Below, in pieces: positions 16,754 through 26,454 of a DNA stretch of 64,000 nucleotides. The notes below the pieces were generated by a model, which searched no databases, was not told the origin of the DNA, and saw only the letters and a program-made list of their open reading frames with translations. Origin of the DNA: an uncultured Butyricimonas sp. Its GTDB lineage: Bacteria; Bacteroidota; Bacteroidia; Bacteroidales; Marinifilaceae. Within the stretch, counting starts at the first letter, position 1, and each line of letters starts with the position of its first letter. Position numbers and translations under genes: made by a program. Location: NCBI GenBank assembly GCA_944320555.1, contig CALUHX010000009.1, positions 1 through 64,000 of the forward strand. The letters are read 5' to 3'.

Positions 16754-18040
16754 TTATTCCACCCGTTTGAAGTGATAGCGGATGTGTAGCAGGTTTTCGT
16801 CCATGGGACACATGCCTTCCAAAGTCCAGTCCTTTACCATGTTGTAGGTGTCGTATAGGAAGTCCGTGGGCTCGTAGTCGTAGATGGAGACTTCCAATGT
16901 CTCGTTGTCCTCCAGAATGCGGAAGCCGATTCGGGCGGGCCGGATGTCTTCGTGTGTGGCGGAGAAGTTGACGTTGGCGGCGCCCAGTTGCATTTCGGAG
17001 ACGGTGACCTCGGGTGGACGCATTCCTGTGGCTTGCTCGTTGAGGAACACTTGTTTTTCTTGCAGGAAGGTCACGTCACATTCCCGGAAATACATGGAGA
17101 GGTCGCCGGTCAGATGCGGAATCAGGCGTCCGTCTTTGAATTCCAGAATGTCGTCCGGCGTGTTGTTGCGGGGAAGATTTTGCACCTCGGCTTCGTTGTA
17201 GCTCCACATTAAGCCGTTTTCGTAAAGATAATCCCACGACAAGGCTTCCGAGAACGCCCATTTGCCTTCCAGGTCGGCGACGGTGGTCGGGCCTTTCACG
17301 AGGACGTATATCTGGTCGATGTTGCCTGCGATGATGTTCTCGTCGCCCACGTTCAGGTACAGGTCGGTTTTCCCTTCTTCCCACTTGAGCAGCCGGATGG
17401 TGAGGTCGCTCTGATACTGGTTGCTGCCGAAAGAGAACACGTGGTCCGGGTTGTCCACGAGCTCGAAATGTTCGCCCTCCACGGCGGTCGACCGTTCGTC
17501 GATGTAGAACGGCACCTTGATTTCCGACGCGTGGGAGGAGTAGTAATTGCCCGTCAGCGCGTTTTTGATATAGGCGGTCACGGTGAGTTCTTGCGGAAGC
17601 ACGTAGGACGATTGGTTGAACGACGCAATGACTTGTGCCTCTGCCACCAATTCGACGAGGGCGAAATCGAAGTCCCCGAACCGATAGCCGTCCACGGGGT
17701 GCAGGGTGAGTTTGACTGTCTTTCCGTCCTCTTTGCATGTTTTAGGGGAAATGATGACGCTTGCCGCCGTGTCGCCCGCCGCGAATTGGAATTCGTGGGC
17801 GGACAGCTCGTATTCTTCGCCTTCAATGGCCGCGCCTGAGACGTCGAAGGCGACAGTCATCTCTTGGGGCGCCGGTTGGGAGACGGTCAGTTTCACCTCT
17901 AACGATTCTGTGGGAGGCAGCGAGTAGACCGTTTGGGCGAACTGCAGTATGGGCGTGTTCAGGTCGATGGGGTCGTCTTCCTCGCAAGCGGCGAAGCCGA
18001 GACCGGCGAACAGCATGAATAAATATATGGCTCTTTTCAT
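16754..18040 (-). CDS. SusE/F-position surface lipoprotein with Calx-beta-like domains
   Basis: A 428-residue protein with an SPII signal (MKRAIYLFMLFAGLGFAAC, cysteine at 19). Two Calx-beta/Ig-like repeats can be recognised: VAFDVSGAAIEGEEYELS and VPFYIDERSTAVEGEHFELV, each with the G-x-x-Y/F turn before the next strand. The C-terminal part begins VADLEGKWAFSEAL, a lipocalin-like phrase of Bacteroidota lipoproteins. As the last gene of the FecI-FecR-SusC-SusD locus it probably sits on the outer membrane next to the SusCD complex and binds the imported ligand. Ligand unknown. Confidence 0.75.
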   Translation of the reverse strand: MKRAIYLFMLFAGLGFAACEEDDPIDLNTPILQFAQTVYSLPPTESLEVKLTVSQPAPQEMTVAFDVSGAAIEGEEYELSAHEFQFAAGDTAASVIISPKTCKEDGKTVKLTLHPVDGYRFGDFDFALVELVAEAQVIASFNQSSYVLPQELTVTAYIKNALTGNYYSSHASEIKVPFYIDERSTAVEGEHFELVDNPDHVFSFGSNQYQSDLTIRLLKWEEGKTDLYLNVGDENIIAGNIDQIYVLVKGPTTVADLEGKWAFSEALSWDYLYENGLMWSYNEAEVQNLPRNNTPDDILEFKDGRLIPHLTGDLSMYFRECDVTFLQEKQVFLNEQATGMRPPEVTVSEMQLGAANVNFSATHEDIRPARIGFRILEDNETLEVSIYDYEPTDFLYDTYNMVKDWTLEGMCPMDENLLHIRYHFKRVE

Positions 18041-18058
18041 AATATCCGGTGTTTTAAG

Positions 18059-18298
18059 TTACACATCGTTTTCTGTACTCGGGGCCTCTTCCGAAGCGGC
18101 GTCGGCCGTGGCCTCCTCATATTCCAGTTGAAGTTGGCGAATCGCCTCGCGGTCCTCAGCCGTGAGAGTGGTCGGGAGCGGAAGCTGGTAGTCGTTGTCA
18201 ATGGGGTCCATGCGGGGCGGCACTTCGTCTTCGCTGCCACAGCCGGCGCACAGGATTGTCATGATGGCGATAAAATATATGCTGATGAACTTTTTCAT
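18059..18298 (-). CDS. small lipoprotein in the SusCD operon
   Basis: A 79-residue protein with signal MKKFISIYFIAIMTILCAGC (lipobox LCAGC) and a short acidic tail (AEDREAIRQLQLEYEEATAD). The start at 18298 gives the signal peptide; an in-frame ATG 27 bases upstream overlaps susD. No family recognised. It lies between susD and the larger lipoprotein, so it is probably an accessory surface protein of the same system. Confidence 0.7.
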   Translation of the reverse strand: MKKFISIYFIAIMTILCAGCGSEDEVPPRMDPIDNDYQLPLPTTLTAEDREAIRQLQLEYEEATADAASEEAPSTENDV

Positions 18299-18317
18299 GG
18301 TATTCAGGTTTAGAGGT

Positions 18318-19706
18318 TTATTCATATCCGTTGTTTTGCTGCATTCCGGGGATGAGGAGCATGTCGTTGCGCGGGATGGGGGCCGTGTACATGAATTGCA
18401 TGGTCGTGTACTTCTGTCCGTCTTTTGCCGCCCAGAATTCCGGCCGCCCGTGGCGTTTCAGTTCAAACCAGCGGTCTCCCTCCAGGAAAAGCTCCTTGCG
18501 ACGCTCGCAATGGATGGCCCAGGTGAGTTTGCTGAAAGGCTGGCCGGTCGCGTCCTGTTGCAATTTGTTGTCGGTGTCCACGTCGGGGAGATTGCCCATC
18601 GTGTAAGGCGTGTGTCCCGTGACGCGTTTCGAGCGCAGGAGGTTCAGATATTTCAACGCGTTCGTGTTGTCGCCCAAATGCGCGTAGCTCTCTGCCATGA
18701 CGAGGCACATTTCCGCGCTTCTGAGGTTGGCGAACACGCCTTTCGTGGCTTCCCGCTTGGCGTTGAACGAGAGGGCGTAGCGGATGTCGTTCTCTTTCTC
18801 TGCGAAGAGGTCCGCGAATTCCTTGCTCACCGGGCGGGCTTTTTGGAGTGTGCGCGTGTTGTCGTAGTCCGAGGAGCTGCTTTGTCCCGTGGCGTAGACG
18901 GAGGAACGCATCAGCACGTTGCCCAGTGCCGAGCTTTTTGAGTTCATCATGTTCAGGTATTCCTCCCCTTCCACAAGCGGATGGGCTTCCAGTATTTCTC
19001 CGGCGATGGCGGCGGCTTTGTCCCATTGCCGCGTCCAAAAGTAAACGCGGGCCAGGTAAAATTTTGCCACGTCCGCCGTGTAGCGGTAGATGGCCTCCTG
19101 GCGGTTGAGGCGGATGGCCTCCAGCAAGTCGTTCTCGATGAATGTGGCGGTTTGGTACAGGCTCGAGCGCGCCGGCCTATTTTCCATGTCGAATTCCTCC
19201 GTCAGCGACAGGCCCAGTTGCCGCTCGGCGGTGGCGGGGTCGTACGGGTCGCAGAACAGGCGCATGAGGTTGAAATAGCAGGCGCCCCGCATGGCGTGGG
19301 CGGTGGCCAGGATTGTCTTGCCGAGTTCGCTGTCGCGTTCTTCCAGCTCGTGGATGACGATGTTGCAATCCCGGATAGTGGAATAAATGCCCCGGTAAGC
19401 GTTTCGGGAATTGTTCAGCCACGAGCCCACGTATAGCGGCAGAGTGTTGCCGTCCGGATATTTGGTGAGGCTGGCCTCGAGGTTGTCGCTGAAGCATTCC
19501 AGCTCAAGCATCCAAATCGAGTTGCCGAAGATGTAGCTGTCCGTTCCTTGGTCTATGGCGTCCAGATGGGTGTGCAGCAGGGCGGAGAATTCTTCCGCCG
19601 TTTTGGGAATCACTTCCCCTTGCGGTTTCACGTCGAGATACTCCTTGCAGGAACTTGCGAGAAGCGCGATGATGGCGACGAATCCGATATGTATGAGTTT
19701 TTTCAT
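18318..19706 (-). CDS. SusD/RagB family outer-membrane lipoprotein
   Basis: A 462-residue SusD-like nutrient-binding lipoprotein. Signal MKKLIHIGFVAIIALLASSC ends in the lipid-attached Cys20, followed by KEYLDVKPQGEVIPKTAEEF, a standard SusD N-terminus. TPR-like helices include AHAMRGACYFNLMRLFCDPY and VAKFYLARVYFWTRQWDKAA. The C-terminal RRKELFLEGDRWFELKRHG motif is the SusD signature. It forms a lid on the SusC barrel encoded just upstream (11-base gap). No glycan-degrading enzyme is encoded nearby, so the substrate may be a peptide, metal complex or host glycan fragment. Confidence 0.93.
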   Translation of the reverse strand: MKKLIHIGFVAIIALLASSCKEYLDVKPQGEVIPKTAEEFSALLHTHLDAIDQGTDSYIFGNSIWMLELECFSDNLEASLTKYPDGNTLPLYVGSWLNNSRNAYRGIYSTIRDCNIVIHELEERDSELGKTILATAHAMRGACYFNLMRLFCDPYDPATAERQLGLSLTEEFDMENRPARSSLYQTATFIENDLLEAIRLNRQEAIYRYTADVAKFYLARVYFWTRQWDKAAAIAGEILEAHPLVEGEEYLNMMNSKSSALGNVLMRSSVYATGQSSSSDYDNTRTLQKARPVSKEFADLFAEKENDIRYALSFNAKREATKGVFANLRSAEMCLVMAESYAHLGDNTNALKYLNLLRSKRVTGHTPYTMGNLPDVDTDNKLQQDATGQPFSKLTWAIHCERRKELFLEGDRWFELKRHGRPEFWAAKDGQKYTTMQFMYTAPIPRNDMLLIPGMQQNNGYE

Positions 19707-19717
19707 GTTGTTATGTT

Positions 19718-22700
19718 TTAAAATCCGACACTGATACCGAGCGAGACAGTCCGCGACAGCGGGTAGGTCGCCCCCGGTGTTTCCGGGTCCAGCCCCGTGT
19801 AGTTGGTGATGGTGAACAGGTTTGTCATCATGCACGAAAGCGACACGGACGACAGCGGCGTTTTGTCCAAAATCTTGCCGGGAAGGCTGTAAGACAAGGA
19901 GATGTTTTGCACCCGCAGGTACGAGCCGTCTTCCAGCGTGGAGGCCTGCGTGATGGTGGAAGTCCACGGGTAGAGCTGTTTGAAGCCCAGGCTGGGACCG
20001 TGGGCGTCGATGATGCGGGGGTATTTCACGCCGGTGCGTCGTTCCGGAGTCCACCGGTCCACCACGTCTTTGCGCACGTTCAGGTGGTTGCGGTATAAAT
20101 CGTTTTCCTCCGTGGGTACGTATTCGTTGGGGGTGCCGCCGAGCGTGTTGTACGAGGCGGGCGACGAAATCGTGTTCTTGATTTTCCCGTTGCAGGAATA
20201 CACGCCGCCCACGCTGAGCGCCAAGCTCTTGTAGTTGAACGACAGGGTGAACCCTCCCGTCACTGGGGCGGTGGTCGTGCCCAGGTAATAGAAGTAATTG
20301 TCCGAGTCGGTCAAGTCGGCCACTTGTTGGATGTCGGCGTCCGGACGGAGTTGGTAGGTGTACAGGCCCGATTCCGGGCTGATTCCGTTCGACTTGCCGG
20401 CGAAAATGGAGCCGATGGGGTAGCCTTCCACCTCTGTGCCGTTCAGCCCGGTGGGCGACTCGTATTTCTTCAATATGTTCCTGTTCCAGGCCACGTTGGC
20501 GGAGAGGTTGAAGTTGAAGTCTTTAAGCCGGAGCACGCTCGCCTGCAATGTGAACTCCATTCCTTTGTTCTCGATTTCCGACGTGTTGTAGCCTTGGTTG
20601 TCGAATCCCGTGACGTAGGGCACTTCCACGTTGCTCACGACATCCTTGCTCAGCCGGTAATAGGCTTCGAAAACCCCGCCGACGCGGTTGTCAAAGAGCC
20701 CGAAATCCACGCCCACTTTCATGTCTTTGGTTTTCTCCCAGCGGAGTTTCGGATTGGGTGCCGATTTCACATACCCCGTGCGGTAGTTGTTGTCGTCCGC
20801 TTTCCGGTAGAGCGAGCTGTAGGCCATCACCAATTCCGGTTTCACCGACTTGCTGATGTTGCCCGTGTATCCCATGGAGAGGCTCAGTTTCAGGCGGCTC
20901 ACCACCGGGCGCAGGGCCTCCATGAAGGCTTCGTCGCCAATGTGCCAGGCCGCGCCCACGGACCACGTGGGGTTGAACTGCTCCTTGCTGCCGAAGTTGT
21001 TCGAGCCGTCGGTGCGGAAAGTGACACTGGCGATGTATTTGTCGTGCAGCGTGTAGTCCGCCGCCGCGTAGAATGACGCGAAACGGCTCTCTTCGATGCT
21101 TTGTCCGGACAGGCCGTCGACAAAGGTGGCGAAGGTCACCATGTCGCTGTAATTGATTTTGTCGGTGCCTTCCTCCACCTCGGGCAGCGGCATGGAGGAA
21201 TTGCCTGTCACCGGGTCGTATCCGTATCGTTTCGCATAAATGCTCTTGCCTTTTGAGCCGCGGATCTCAGTTCCGGCGATGAGGTTTAGCCGGTGGACGT
21301 CGGCGAAGATGTCCGAATAGTTGATTTGCGCCCGTGCGGTGTATGTCACGTTGTTGGCGGAGCTTTGCGTGATGGAGCCGTAAGTGCGGCGGCTGTTGAA
21401 TTTCTCGAACGAGACTCGGTCGGAGAACGCGGCGAATGTTTCGATGCCGTTGATGTTGTCCGACTTGTTGTTGATGAACGAGTAAGCGGCCAGGCCGTTT
21501 ATGCTGAACTTTGAGGATAGTTTGTAGTTCACTTGCAATTGCAGGTTGACGGAAGCGTCGTTCACTTCGCTTGAAGTCTCGTTGATTTCCCGCATGATGT
21601 TGTATCCGTTCGGAGGCAGGATGGTTTCCGTTCCCCCGTTGGCTTGCCGCAGGATGTGGTAGGTGTAGTCCGGGCGGTAGCTGCCGTCCTCATTGTATGG
21701 TTTCTCGTAGGGATTGGCGAAGTAGGCGTACTCGAACGGGTTCACGTTCATGGACGACCCCTTGGATTTTTGTTGCGCCAAATCGATGTTCAGGTCAAGG
21801 GACAATTGCTCGACGGGCCTTAACCCGATTTTGGCGCTCAGGTTATAGCGGTCGTAGGAGGTTTTCTTTAGGATTCCGTTGTCGTCGGAATAGCCGAGCG
21901 AAATGTAGTAGGCGGCTTTTTCCGAGCCTCCCGAGAACGACAGGTAATGGTTCATGGAAAAGGCGTTGCGGAAAATCTCGTCGAACCAGTTCGTGCTTGT
22001 CCGTGCCAGCTCGGCGATGTAGGCGTCCTGTTCTTCGGCGGTCATGGGTTCGAATCCTTCCGTGTCGGTCCACAATTGTCCGTTTTTCCCCAGTTTGCCT
22101 GTGCGGATGAGGCCGACAATCCCGATGACGGGTTGGTTCGTGGAGCCCACGTAAAATTCATCGTACAGCTCTTGTTCCCATGCCAGCTTTTCCGCCGAGT
22201 TCATCAGGTTCGCGTCCCGTTGGGGTTTCATCACGAGGGAGAAATTGGCGGCGTAGTTCACGGAGAATTTTCCGGCTTTTCCCTTCTTCGTGGTCACCAC
22301 GATGACGCCTCCCGCCGCACGGGAACCGTAAATGGCCGTGGCGGACGCGTCTTTCAGTATGGTCACGCTTTCGATGTCGTTCGGGTTGATTCCGGCGATG
22401 CCGTTGGCGAAGATGTTGTTGAAGTCGCCCGCCTTGATTTGTCCGCCGCTGATGTCGGGGATGTCCCGTTGCAGGGGCACGCCGTCAATCACCCACAAGG
22501 GCTCGGCGTCGCCGGTGAGCGTGTTTGTCCCCCGGATGCGGATTTGCGCCGATTCCCCCGGTCGTCCGGAACGGGCCACGACGCTCACTCCGGCCACTTG
22601 CCCTTGCAGCAGTTGGTCCACGGTGGGCCGCACCTGGTTGGCGAAGACTTCTTCACCGAGTACCGCCACGGAGCCTGTCGAGCGGCGTTGGGTCGTGGTG

Positions 22701-23323
22701 GTGTATCCCGTGGTGACCACCACCTCGTCCAATTGGTCCACGGCCAGTCTCATCCTGATGTTCAGGTGGGTCTTGTCGGAGATTCTCACTTCTTGCGTTT
22801 CCATACCCACGAATGAGAAAAGCAATTTGTCGAATCCCGCGGGAACGTTGAGTTTGAAGTTTCCCTCCGCGTCGGTCGACACGCCGTTGACCGTGCCTTT
22901 GATTAGCACGGACACGCCGGGGAGCGGTTCTCCCCGCTCGTCTTTCACCGTTCCGGATATGGTCTTGGCGGAGATTTGGGTGGTTGTCGTCTTCTTTTTT
23001 TCCAAAAGGATGATTTTCTCTTGGATACGGTAGGTGAGGCCGGTTCCTTTCAGGACGGCGTTCAGCGCGCTGTCAAGGGACACTTCTTTCAGGTCTACGG
23101 TGACGTCGGTCACTTCTGTCACCAGTTTTTCGTTGTAGATAAAGCTGAAACCCGATTGTTTCTTGATTTCTTCTAACGCCGTGATGAGTTTGGCGTGGGT
23201 CATTTTCAACGTGATCCTCGTCGGGGAACTCGTTTGCGCTATTGCCTGCCCCGGGGCGAACAGGAATACCCCCAAAAGGAGGTAGAGCATTTTTAGCGAT
23301 GTGAAAGGTCGTTTTCTTTCCAT
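19718..23323 (-). CDS. SusC/RagA family TonB-dependent receptor with STN domain
   Basis: A 1201-residue outer-membrane importer. In order: signal peptide to about residue 30, STN domain (ITLKMTHAKLITALEEIKKQ to IILLEKKK), a CarboxypepD_reg-like domain (ISGTVKDERGEPLPGVSVLI), a TonB-box-like stretch (DQLDEVVVTTGY), the plug (LQGQVAGVSVVARSGRPG and ATAIYGSRAAGGVIVVTTKKG), and a 22-strand barrel ending in the aromatic SLGISVGF. The STN domain means it signals to the FecR/sigma pair just upstream, so it both imports and senses its ligand. It partners with the SusD lipoprotein. Confidence 0.95.
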   Translation of the reverse strand: MERKRPFTSLKMLYLLLGVFLFAPGQAIAQTSSPTRITLKMTHAKLITALEEIKKQSGFSFIYNEKLVTEVTDVTVDLKEVSLDSALNAVLKGTGLTYRIQEKIILLEKKKTTTTQISAKTISGTVKDERGEPLPGVSVLIKGTVNGVSTDAEGNFKLNVPAGFDKLLFSFVGMETQEVRISDKTHLNIRMRLAVDQLDEVVVTTGYTTTTQRRSTGSVAVLGEEVFANQVRPTVDQLLQGQVAGVSVVARSGRPGESAQIRIRGTNTLTGDAEPLWVIDGVPLQRDIPDISGGQIKAGDFNNIFANGIAGINPNDIESVTILKDASATAIYGSRAAGGVIVVTTKKGKAGKFSVNYAANFSLVMKPQRDANLMNSAEKLAWEQELYDEFYVGSTNQPVIGIVGLIRTGKLGKNGQLWTDTEGFEPMTAEEQDAYIAELARTSTNWFDEIFRNAFSMNHYLSFSGGSEKAAYYISLGYSDDNGILKKTSYDRYNLSAKIGLRPVEQLSLDLNIDLAQQKSKGSSMNVNPFEYAYFANPYEKPYNEDGSYRPDYTYHILRQANGGTETILPPNGYNIMREINETSSEVNDASVNLQLQVNYKLSSKFSINGLAAYSFINNKSDNINGIETFAAFSDRVSFEKFNSRRTYGSITQSSANNVTYTARAQINYSDIFADVHRLNLIAGTEIRGSKGKSIYAKRYGYDPVTGNSSMPLPEVEEGTDKINYSDMVTFATFVDGLSGQSIEESRFASFYAAADYTLHDKYIASVTFRTDGSNNFGSKEQFNPTWSVGAAWHIGDEAFMEALRPVVSRLKLSLSMGYTGNISKSVKPELVMAYSSLYRKADDNNYRTGYVKSAPNPKLRWEKTKDMKVGVDFGLFDNRVGGVFEAYYRLSKDVVSNVEVPYVTGFDNQGYNTSEIENKGMEFTLQASVLRLKDFNFNLSANVAWNRNILKKYESPTGLNGTEVEGYPIGSIFAGKSNGISPESGLYTYQLRPDADIQQVADLTDSDNYFYYLGTTTAPVTGGFTLSFNYKSLALSVGGVYSCNGKIKNTISSPASYNTLGGTPNEYVPTEENDLYRNHLNVRKDVVDRWTPERRTGVKYPRIIDAHGPSLGFKQLYPWTSTITQASTLEDGSYLRVQNISLSYSLPGKILDKTPLSSVSLSCMMTNLFTITNYTGLDPETPGATYPLSRTVSLGISVGF

Positions 23324-23352
23324 GTTTTAATTTATTTGTAGGTTAGAAATGA

Positions 23353-24489
23353 TTATTTTCTTTTCATGTACACGGTGTTGCCCTCGATGTCGAAATGCAC
23401 GGACGTGGAAGCCTCGATGGCGCCGAGCAGGGTGGACAGGGGGATGTGGTAAGAAATGTCTCCCGAGTAATACTCTTCTTGGTAGTCCCGCTGAAGGATG
23501 ATGGTGACGTCGTAGCAGCGGGATATCTGTTTCAGAATTTGGGTCAGGGAGGTGTTGCGGAACCGGAACTGTCCGTCTCTCCATCCCGTGAGGATTGACG
23601 TGTCGCAGGAGTCCACTTGAATCGAGGGTTTTTCCTCTCTTGTGTCCACGCTGGCCATTTGGCCGGGGTGGAGAAGGCGGCTGCCGTGTTCGTTGTACAC
23701 TTCCACCAACCCTTCCGTGAGTGCGGTGTAGACCCGCCCGTCGTCCTTGTAGCTGTTCACGTCGAAATGGGTGCCAAGGACTTTCACGTTGAGGGCCTCC
23801 GTGCTGACAATGAACGGGCGCGTGGTGTCTTTGGCCACTTCGAAGTAGGCCTCGCCTTTCAGGCTGACTTCCCGGTTGTTCTTGCCGAAATGGACGGGGT
23901 AGTACAATTTGCTGTCGGCGTTCAGCCATACTTTCGTGCCGTCCGATAAGATTAGATGGTAATAAGCGCCCTTGGGGATGATAATCGTGTTGTATTTCAG
24001 TTCTTCGTCCGTGGTGTCCTGGCTGTATGTGAGCCTGTCGGCGTGGAGCGTCGCGCCGGGCTCCAGCGCGGAGTGGGAAGTCGTGTCGGAGAGGTCGATT
24101 TTTTGGCCGTCCGAAAGGACAAGCGAGATTTGATTCCGGGAGTCTTCCCGTGCGAGGGTTATCGTGGATTTCCCCGGATTCAATAGCCAGATGCTGAAGC
24201 CGCCGGCCAGCAGGAGGCAAACGCAGGCCGCGGCTGTCCATGTGCCGAGTCGCCGGCGCCTTCTTGTGCGGCGGAGGAACACGCCCCACTCCTTTGCCGT
24301 GTCCACGGCGGAGTAACGCTCTGAAAGCGCGGCGGGTGACAGTCTTTCGGAAAGAATGGGGAGGTCTTCTCCCGGCAAGCATTGCCGGCGGTAGGCCGCA
24401 AGTTCCTCTTTTTCGGCCGGAGTCAGTCCGAAGAGCCGTTGTTTGCAAACGAGCCGGGCTATTTTTAATCCAATCGTGATGCGTTCCAT
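23353..24489 (-). CDS. FecR family anti-sigma factor
   Basis: A 378-residue membrane regulator. The N-terminal cytoplasmic part (about 1-85) ends in RRTRRRRRLG before one membrane segment (WTAAACVCLLLAGGFSIWLL). The periplasmic FecR domain has IIIPKGAYYHLILSDGTKVW, EVSLKGEAYFEV and FIVSTEALNVKVLGTHFDV; the DUF4974-like C-terminus is FRFRNTSLTQILKQISRCYD. It should hold the adjacent sigma factor until the SusC STN domain signals. Start MERITIGLK chosen because it follows the sigma gene by 63 bases and fits family length; longer frames only add leader sequence. Confidence 0.93.
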   Translation of the reverse strand: MERITIGLKIARLVCKQRLFGLTPAEKEELAAYRRQCLPGEDLPILSERLSPAALSERYSAVDTAKEWGVFLRRTRRRRRLGTWTAAACVCLLLAGGFSIWLLNPGKSTITLAREDSRNQISLVLSDGQKIDLSDTTSHSALEPGATLHADRLTYSQDTTDEELKYNTIIIPKGAYYHLILSDGTKVWLNADSKLYYPVHFGKNNREVSLKGEAYFEVAKDTTRPFIVSTEALNVKVLGTHFDVNSYKDDGRVYTALTEGLVEVYNEHGSRLLHPGQMASVDTREEKPSIQVDSCDTSILTGWRDGQFRFRNTSLTQILKQISRCYDVTIILQRDYQEEYYSGDISYHIPLSTLLGAIEASTSVHFDIEGNTVYMKRK

Positions 24490-24552
24490 AGTCGTGAAAT
24501 TTCTAATAGAACGTATGGGCGGCAAAAAAGTATAGGTCGGAAAGTGTTTTTT

Positions 24553-25119
24553 TTAAAACTTTTTTCTCATGGTGATGATTCTCAGCAGCAACGGGCGTAG
24601 GGATTTGTACAATTGTTTGAAGGCGGAAGCCTTGTGGAATTTGACGGTGACCTCGCTTATGCCCATTTCCTGGGCTATCTCTTTGATTTTTTTTCCGGCA
24701 AGGTGCAATTGCATCACTTTCTGGCATTGGGGCGTGAGCCGTCGCACGGCCTGGTGGAGCAGAAAACGGGCTTCCTCGTCGATGAGGGATTGCAGTAGGA
24801 ACTCGTCCGACGCTTTGGCCTGCACCTCCTGGCTCGAGAGCCGCTCTTTGTTTTTGATGTGCCGGAGGTGGTCGACGCATTTGTTTTTTATAAACGTGTA
24901 CATGTAGCCGTCCAGCGACGGTTCGTCCTCGAAATACGTGTGGCGGCGGCTCCATACCTCAATGTAGGCTTCCTGGACGATGTCCTCCTGGGTGAAAGGT
25001 TCCGACAGGAACCTTCCCGCAAAGGCAAAAAACTTGGGGAATCCTTTTTTGAAAAATGATTCGAAAGGAATGCGAGAGCCGTCGCGCAATATGATGTCTT
25101 TGTCCGCTTTGTTATCCAT
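24553..25119 (-). CDS. ECF sigma-70 factor (FecI type)
   Basis: A 188-residue extracytoplasmic-function sigma factor. Region 2 is in FTQEDIVQEAYIEVWSRR and SLDGYMYTFIKNKCVDHLR; region 4 is in LTPQCQKVMQLHLAGKKI and KEIAQEMGISEVTVKFH, a helix-turn-helix for the -35 element. First gene of the sigma/FecR/SusC/SusD locus, which it should switch on when the FecR protein releases it. A TAnnTTTG box lies upstream on the minus strand; it faces the plus-strand rpsP promoter. Confidence 0.93.
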   Translation of the reverse strand: MDNKADKDIILRDGSRIPFESFFKKGFPKFFAFAGRFLSEPFTQEDIVQEAYIEVWSRRHTYFEDEPSLDGYMYTFIKNKCVDHLRHIKNKERLSSQEVQAKASDEFLLQSLIDEEARFLLHQAVRRLTPQCQKVMQLHLAGKKIKEIAQEMGISEVTVKFHKASAFKQLYKSLRPLLLRIITMRKKF

Positions 25120-25160
25120 CCTTCAAGAGTGTAGCTTCGTTTAGCAATCGTGTCGGAGAA

Positions 25161-25168
25161 CAAAAATA
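25161..25168 (-). promoter_or_regulatory. -7 box upstream of the ECF sigma gene
   Basis: TATTTTTG on the minus strand, exact TAnnTTTG, 41 bases before the start codon. Confidence 0.45.
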
Positions 25169-25212
25169 AGCATAAAAAGCCATGAAACGGCCTAGTCTTC
25201 AAAGATTTTTTC

Positions 25213-25220
25213 TATCTTTG
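25213..25220 (+). promoter_or_regulatory. -7 box of rpsP-rimM
   Basis: TATCTTTG, exact TAnnTTTG, 50 bases before the rpsP ATG. A small hairpin (CCTAT / ATAGG, 25228-25242) lies in the leader and might serve control of the ribosomal gene. Confidence 0.6.
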
Positions 25221-25270
25221 CGCCGCCTATCGAGAATAGGATAGTGTTTAACCCATTAAAAATTAAAGAA

Positions 25271-25852
25271 ATGGCAACTAGAATCAGATTAGCAAGACAT
25301 GGCCGTAAAGGCAAACCGTTCTATCATGTAGTGGTAGCAGACAGCCGCGCCCCGCGCGACGGACGTTACATCGAGCGTATCGGCTCCTACAACCCGATGA
25401 CGGACCCCGCCACGGTGGATTTGAACTTCGAACGCGCGTTGTATTGGCTGAACGTCGGCGCGCAACCGACCGACACTGTGCGCAGCCTTCTTTCCCACGA
25501 GGGTGTTCTTTTGAAGAAGCACCTGCTGGGCGGTGTGAAGAAAGGCGCTTTTGACATGGCGACGGCGGAAGCCAAGTTCGAGGCGTGGAAGAAAGAGAGA
25601 ATGGCCAAACTCCAGGCCCGCGTGACGAAGCTGGCCAATGAGTCCGAGGCCGCCCACAAAGCCCGCATAGAGGCTGAGACGAAGCAAAAAGAGGCGAAGG
25701 CCGAAGTCGTGGCCAAGAAACTGGCCGAGATAGCCGCCGCCAAGGCCGAGGCCGAGGCTGCTGCCCGCGCCGAAGCGGAAGCCGCCGCCAACGAGGCCGC
25801 CGCCGCCGACGCTCAAGCGGAGGCTCCGGCAGAAGCTCCCGCCGCGGAATAA
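25271..25852 (+). CDS. rpsP: 30S ribosomal protein S16 with long C-terminal tail
   Basis: A 193-residue S16. The conserved core is the first 80 or so residues ([53 protein letters not shown]). From about residue 105 the protein becomes a charged then Ala/Glu-rich helix ([20 protein letters not shown]), roughly doubling the usual bacterial length; such tails occur in Bacteroidota S16. ATG at 25271 is chosen because it begins [11 protein letters not shown]. It is followed by rimM 11 bases later, a classic ribosome-assembly pairing. Confidence 0.97.
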   Translation: MATRIRLARHGRKGKPFYHVVVADSRAPRDGRYIERIGSYNPMTDPATVDLNFERALYWLNVGAQPTDTVRSLLSHEGVLLKKHLLGGVKKGAFDMATAEAKFEAWKKERMAKLQARVTKLANESEAAHKARIEAETKQKEAKAEVVAKKLAEIAAAKAEAEAAARAEAEAAANEAAAADAQAEAPAEAPAAE

Positions 25853-25863
25853 CTCTTGTCCCG

Positions 25864-26388
25864 ATGATTAAACGAGAAGATTGCCTGAAAATAGGCGAAA
25901 TCGGAAAAACCCACGGGCTGGAAGGCTCCGTGGTGGTTTATGCGGACAATGATCTTCTTGAAGGATATAGGGAAGAACCGATGTTCATCCTCTTGGAGGG
26001 AGCACCGGTTCCTTTTTATATCGCCGAGAACGGTCTCTCGCGCCGCAATCATTCCTCCTATATCGTGAAGTTCGACTATGTGGACGACCGGCGGCAGGCG
26101 GAGCGGCTGGTGGGGTGCGACCTTCTAATGGACAAGGAGCTGCTGGAAGAGGAGGATGTCCCCTTCGAATTGTCCGACATGCGGGGGTATGCCGTCCTGG
26201 ACGTCCGCACGGGGGAGAAGGGCGAGTTGCTCCATGTGGACAATTACTCCGGCAACGTGGTGTTCACCATATCGCTCCTGGGCAAAGAAATACTGCTCCC
26301 TTATTCGGAGGATTACGTCCTGGAAATCCTTCCCGAGGAGCAATTCCTCCGCGTCGATATCCCCGAGGACATCTTCGACCTTTATTAA
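25864..26388 (+). CDS. rimM: ribosome maturation factor RimM
   Basis: A 174-residue factor that binds S19 and helps mature the 30S head and 16S rRNA. The N-terminal RimM domain has IGEIGKTHGLEGSVVVYAD and VKFDYVDDRRQAERLVGCDL; the PRC-barrel half has AVLDVRTGEKGELLHVDNYS and LPYSEDYVLEILPEEQFLRV. Normal length. Second gene of the rpsP operon. Confidence 0.95.
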   Translation: MIKREDCLKIGEIGKTHGLEGSVVVYADNDLLEGYREEPMFILLEGAPVPFYIAENGLSRRNHSSYIVKFDYVDDRRQAERLVGCDLLMDKELLEEEDVPFELSDMRGYAVLDVRTGEKGELLHVDNYSGNVVFTISLLGKEILLPYSEDYVLEILPEEQFLRVDIPEDIFDLY

Positions 26389-26454
26389 AATCCCTGTTTC
26401 GCGGAACATTTGTGGAAAAATTGTAACTTTACCCTCCTAAAGCGAAACGTTGTC

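Noticed and set aside
23324..25119. Reading the SusCD locus as a polysaccharide utilisation locus
   Set aside because: No glycoside hydrolase, lyase or sulfatase is encoded in or beside the operon, so a glycan substrate cannot be claimed.
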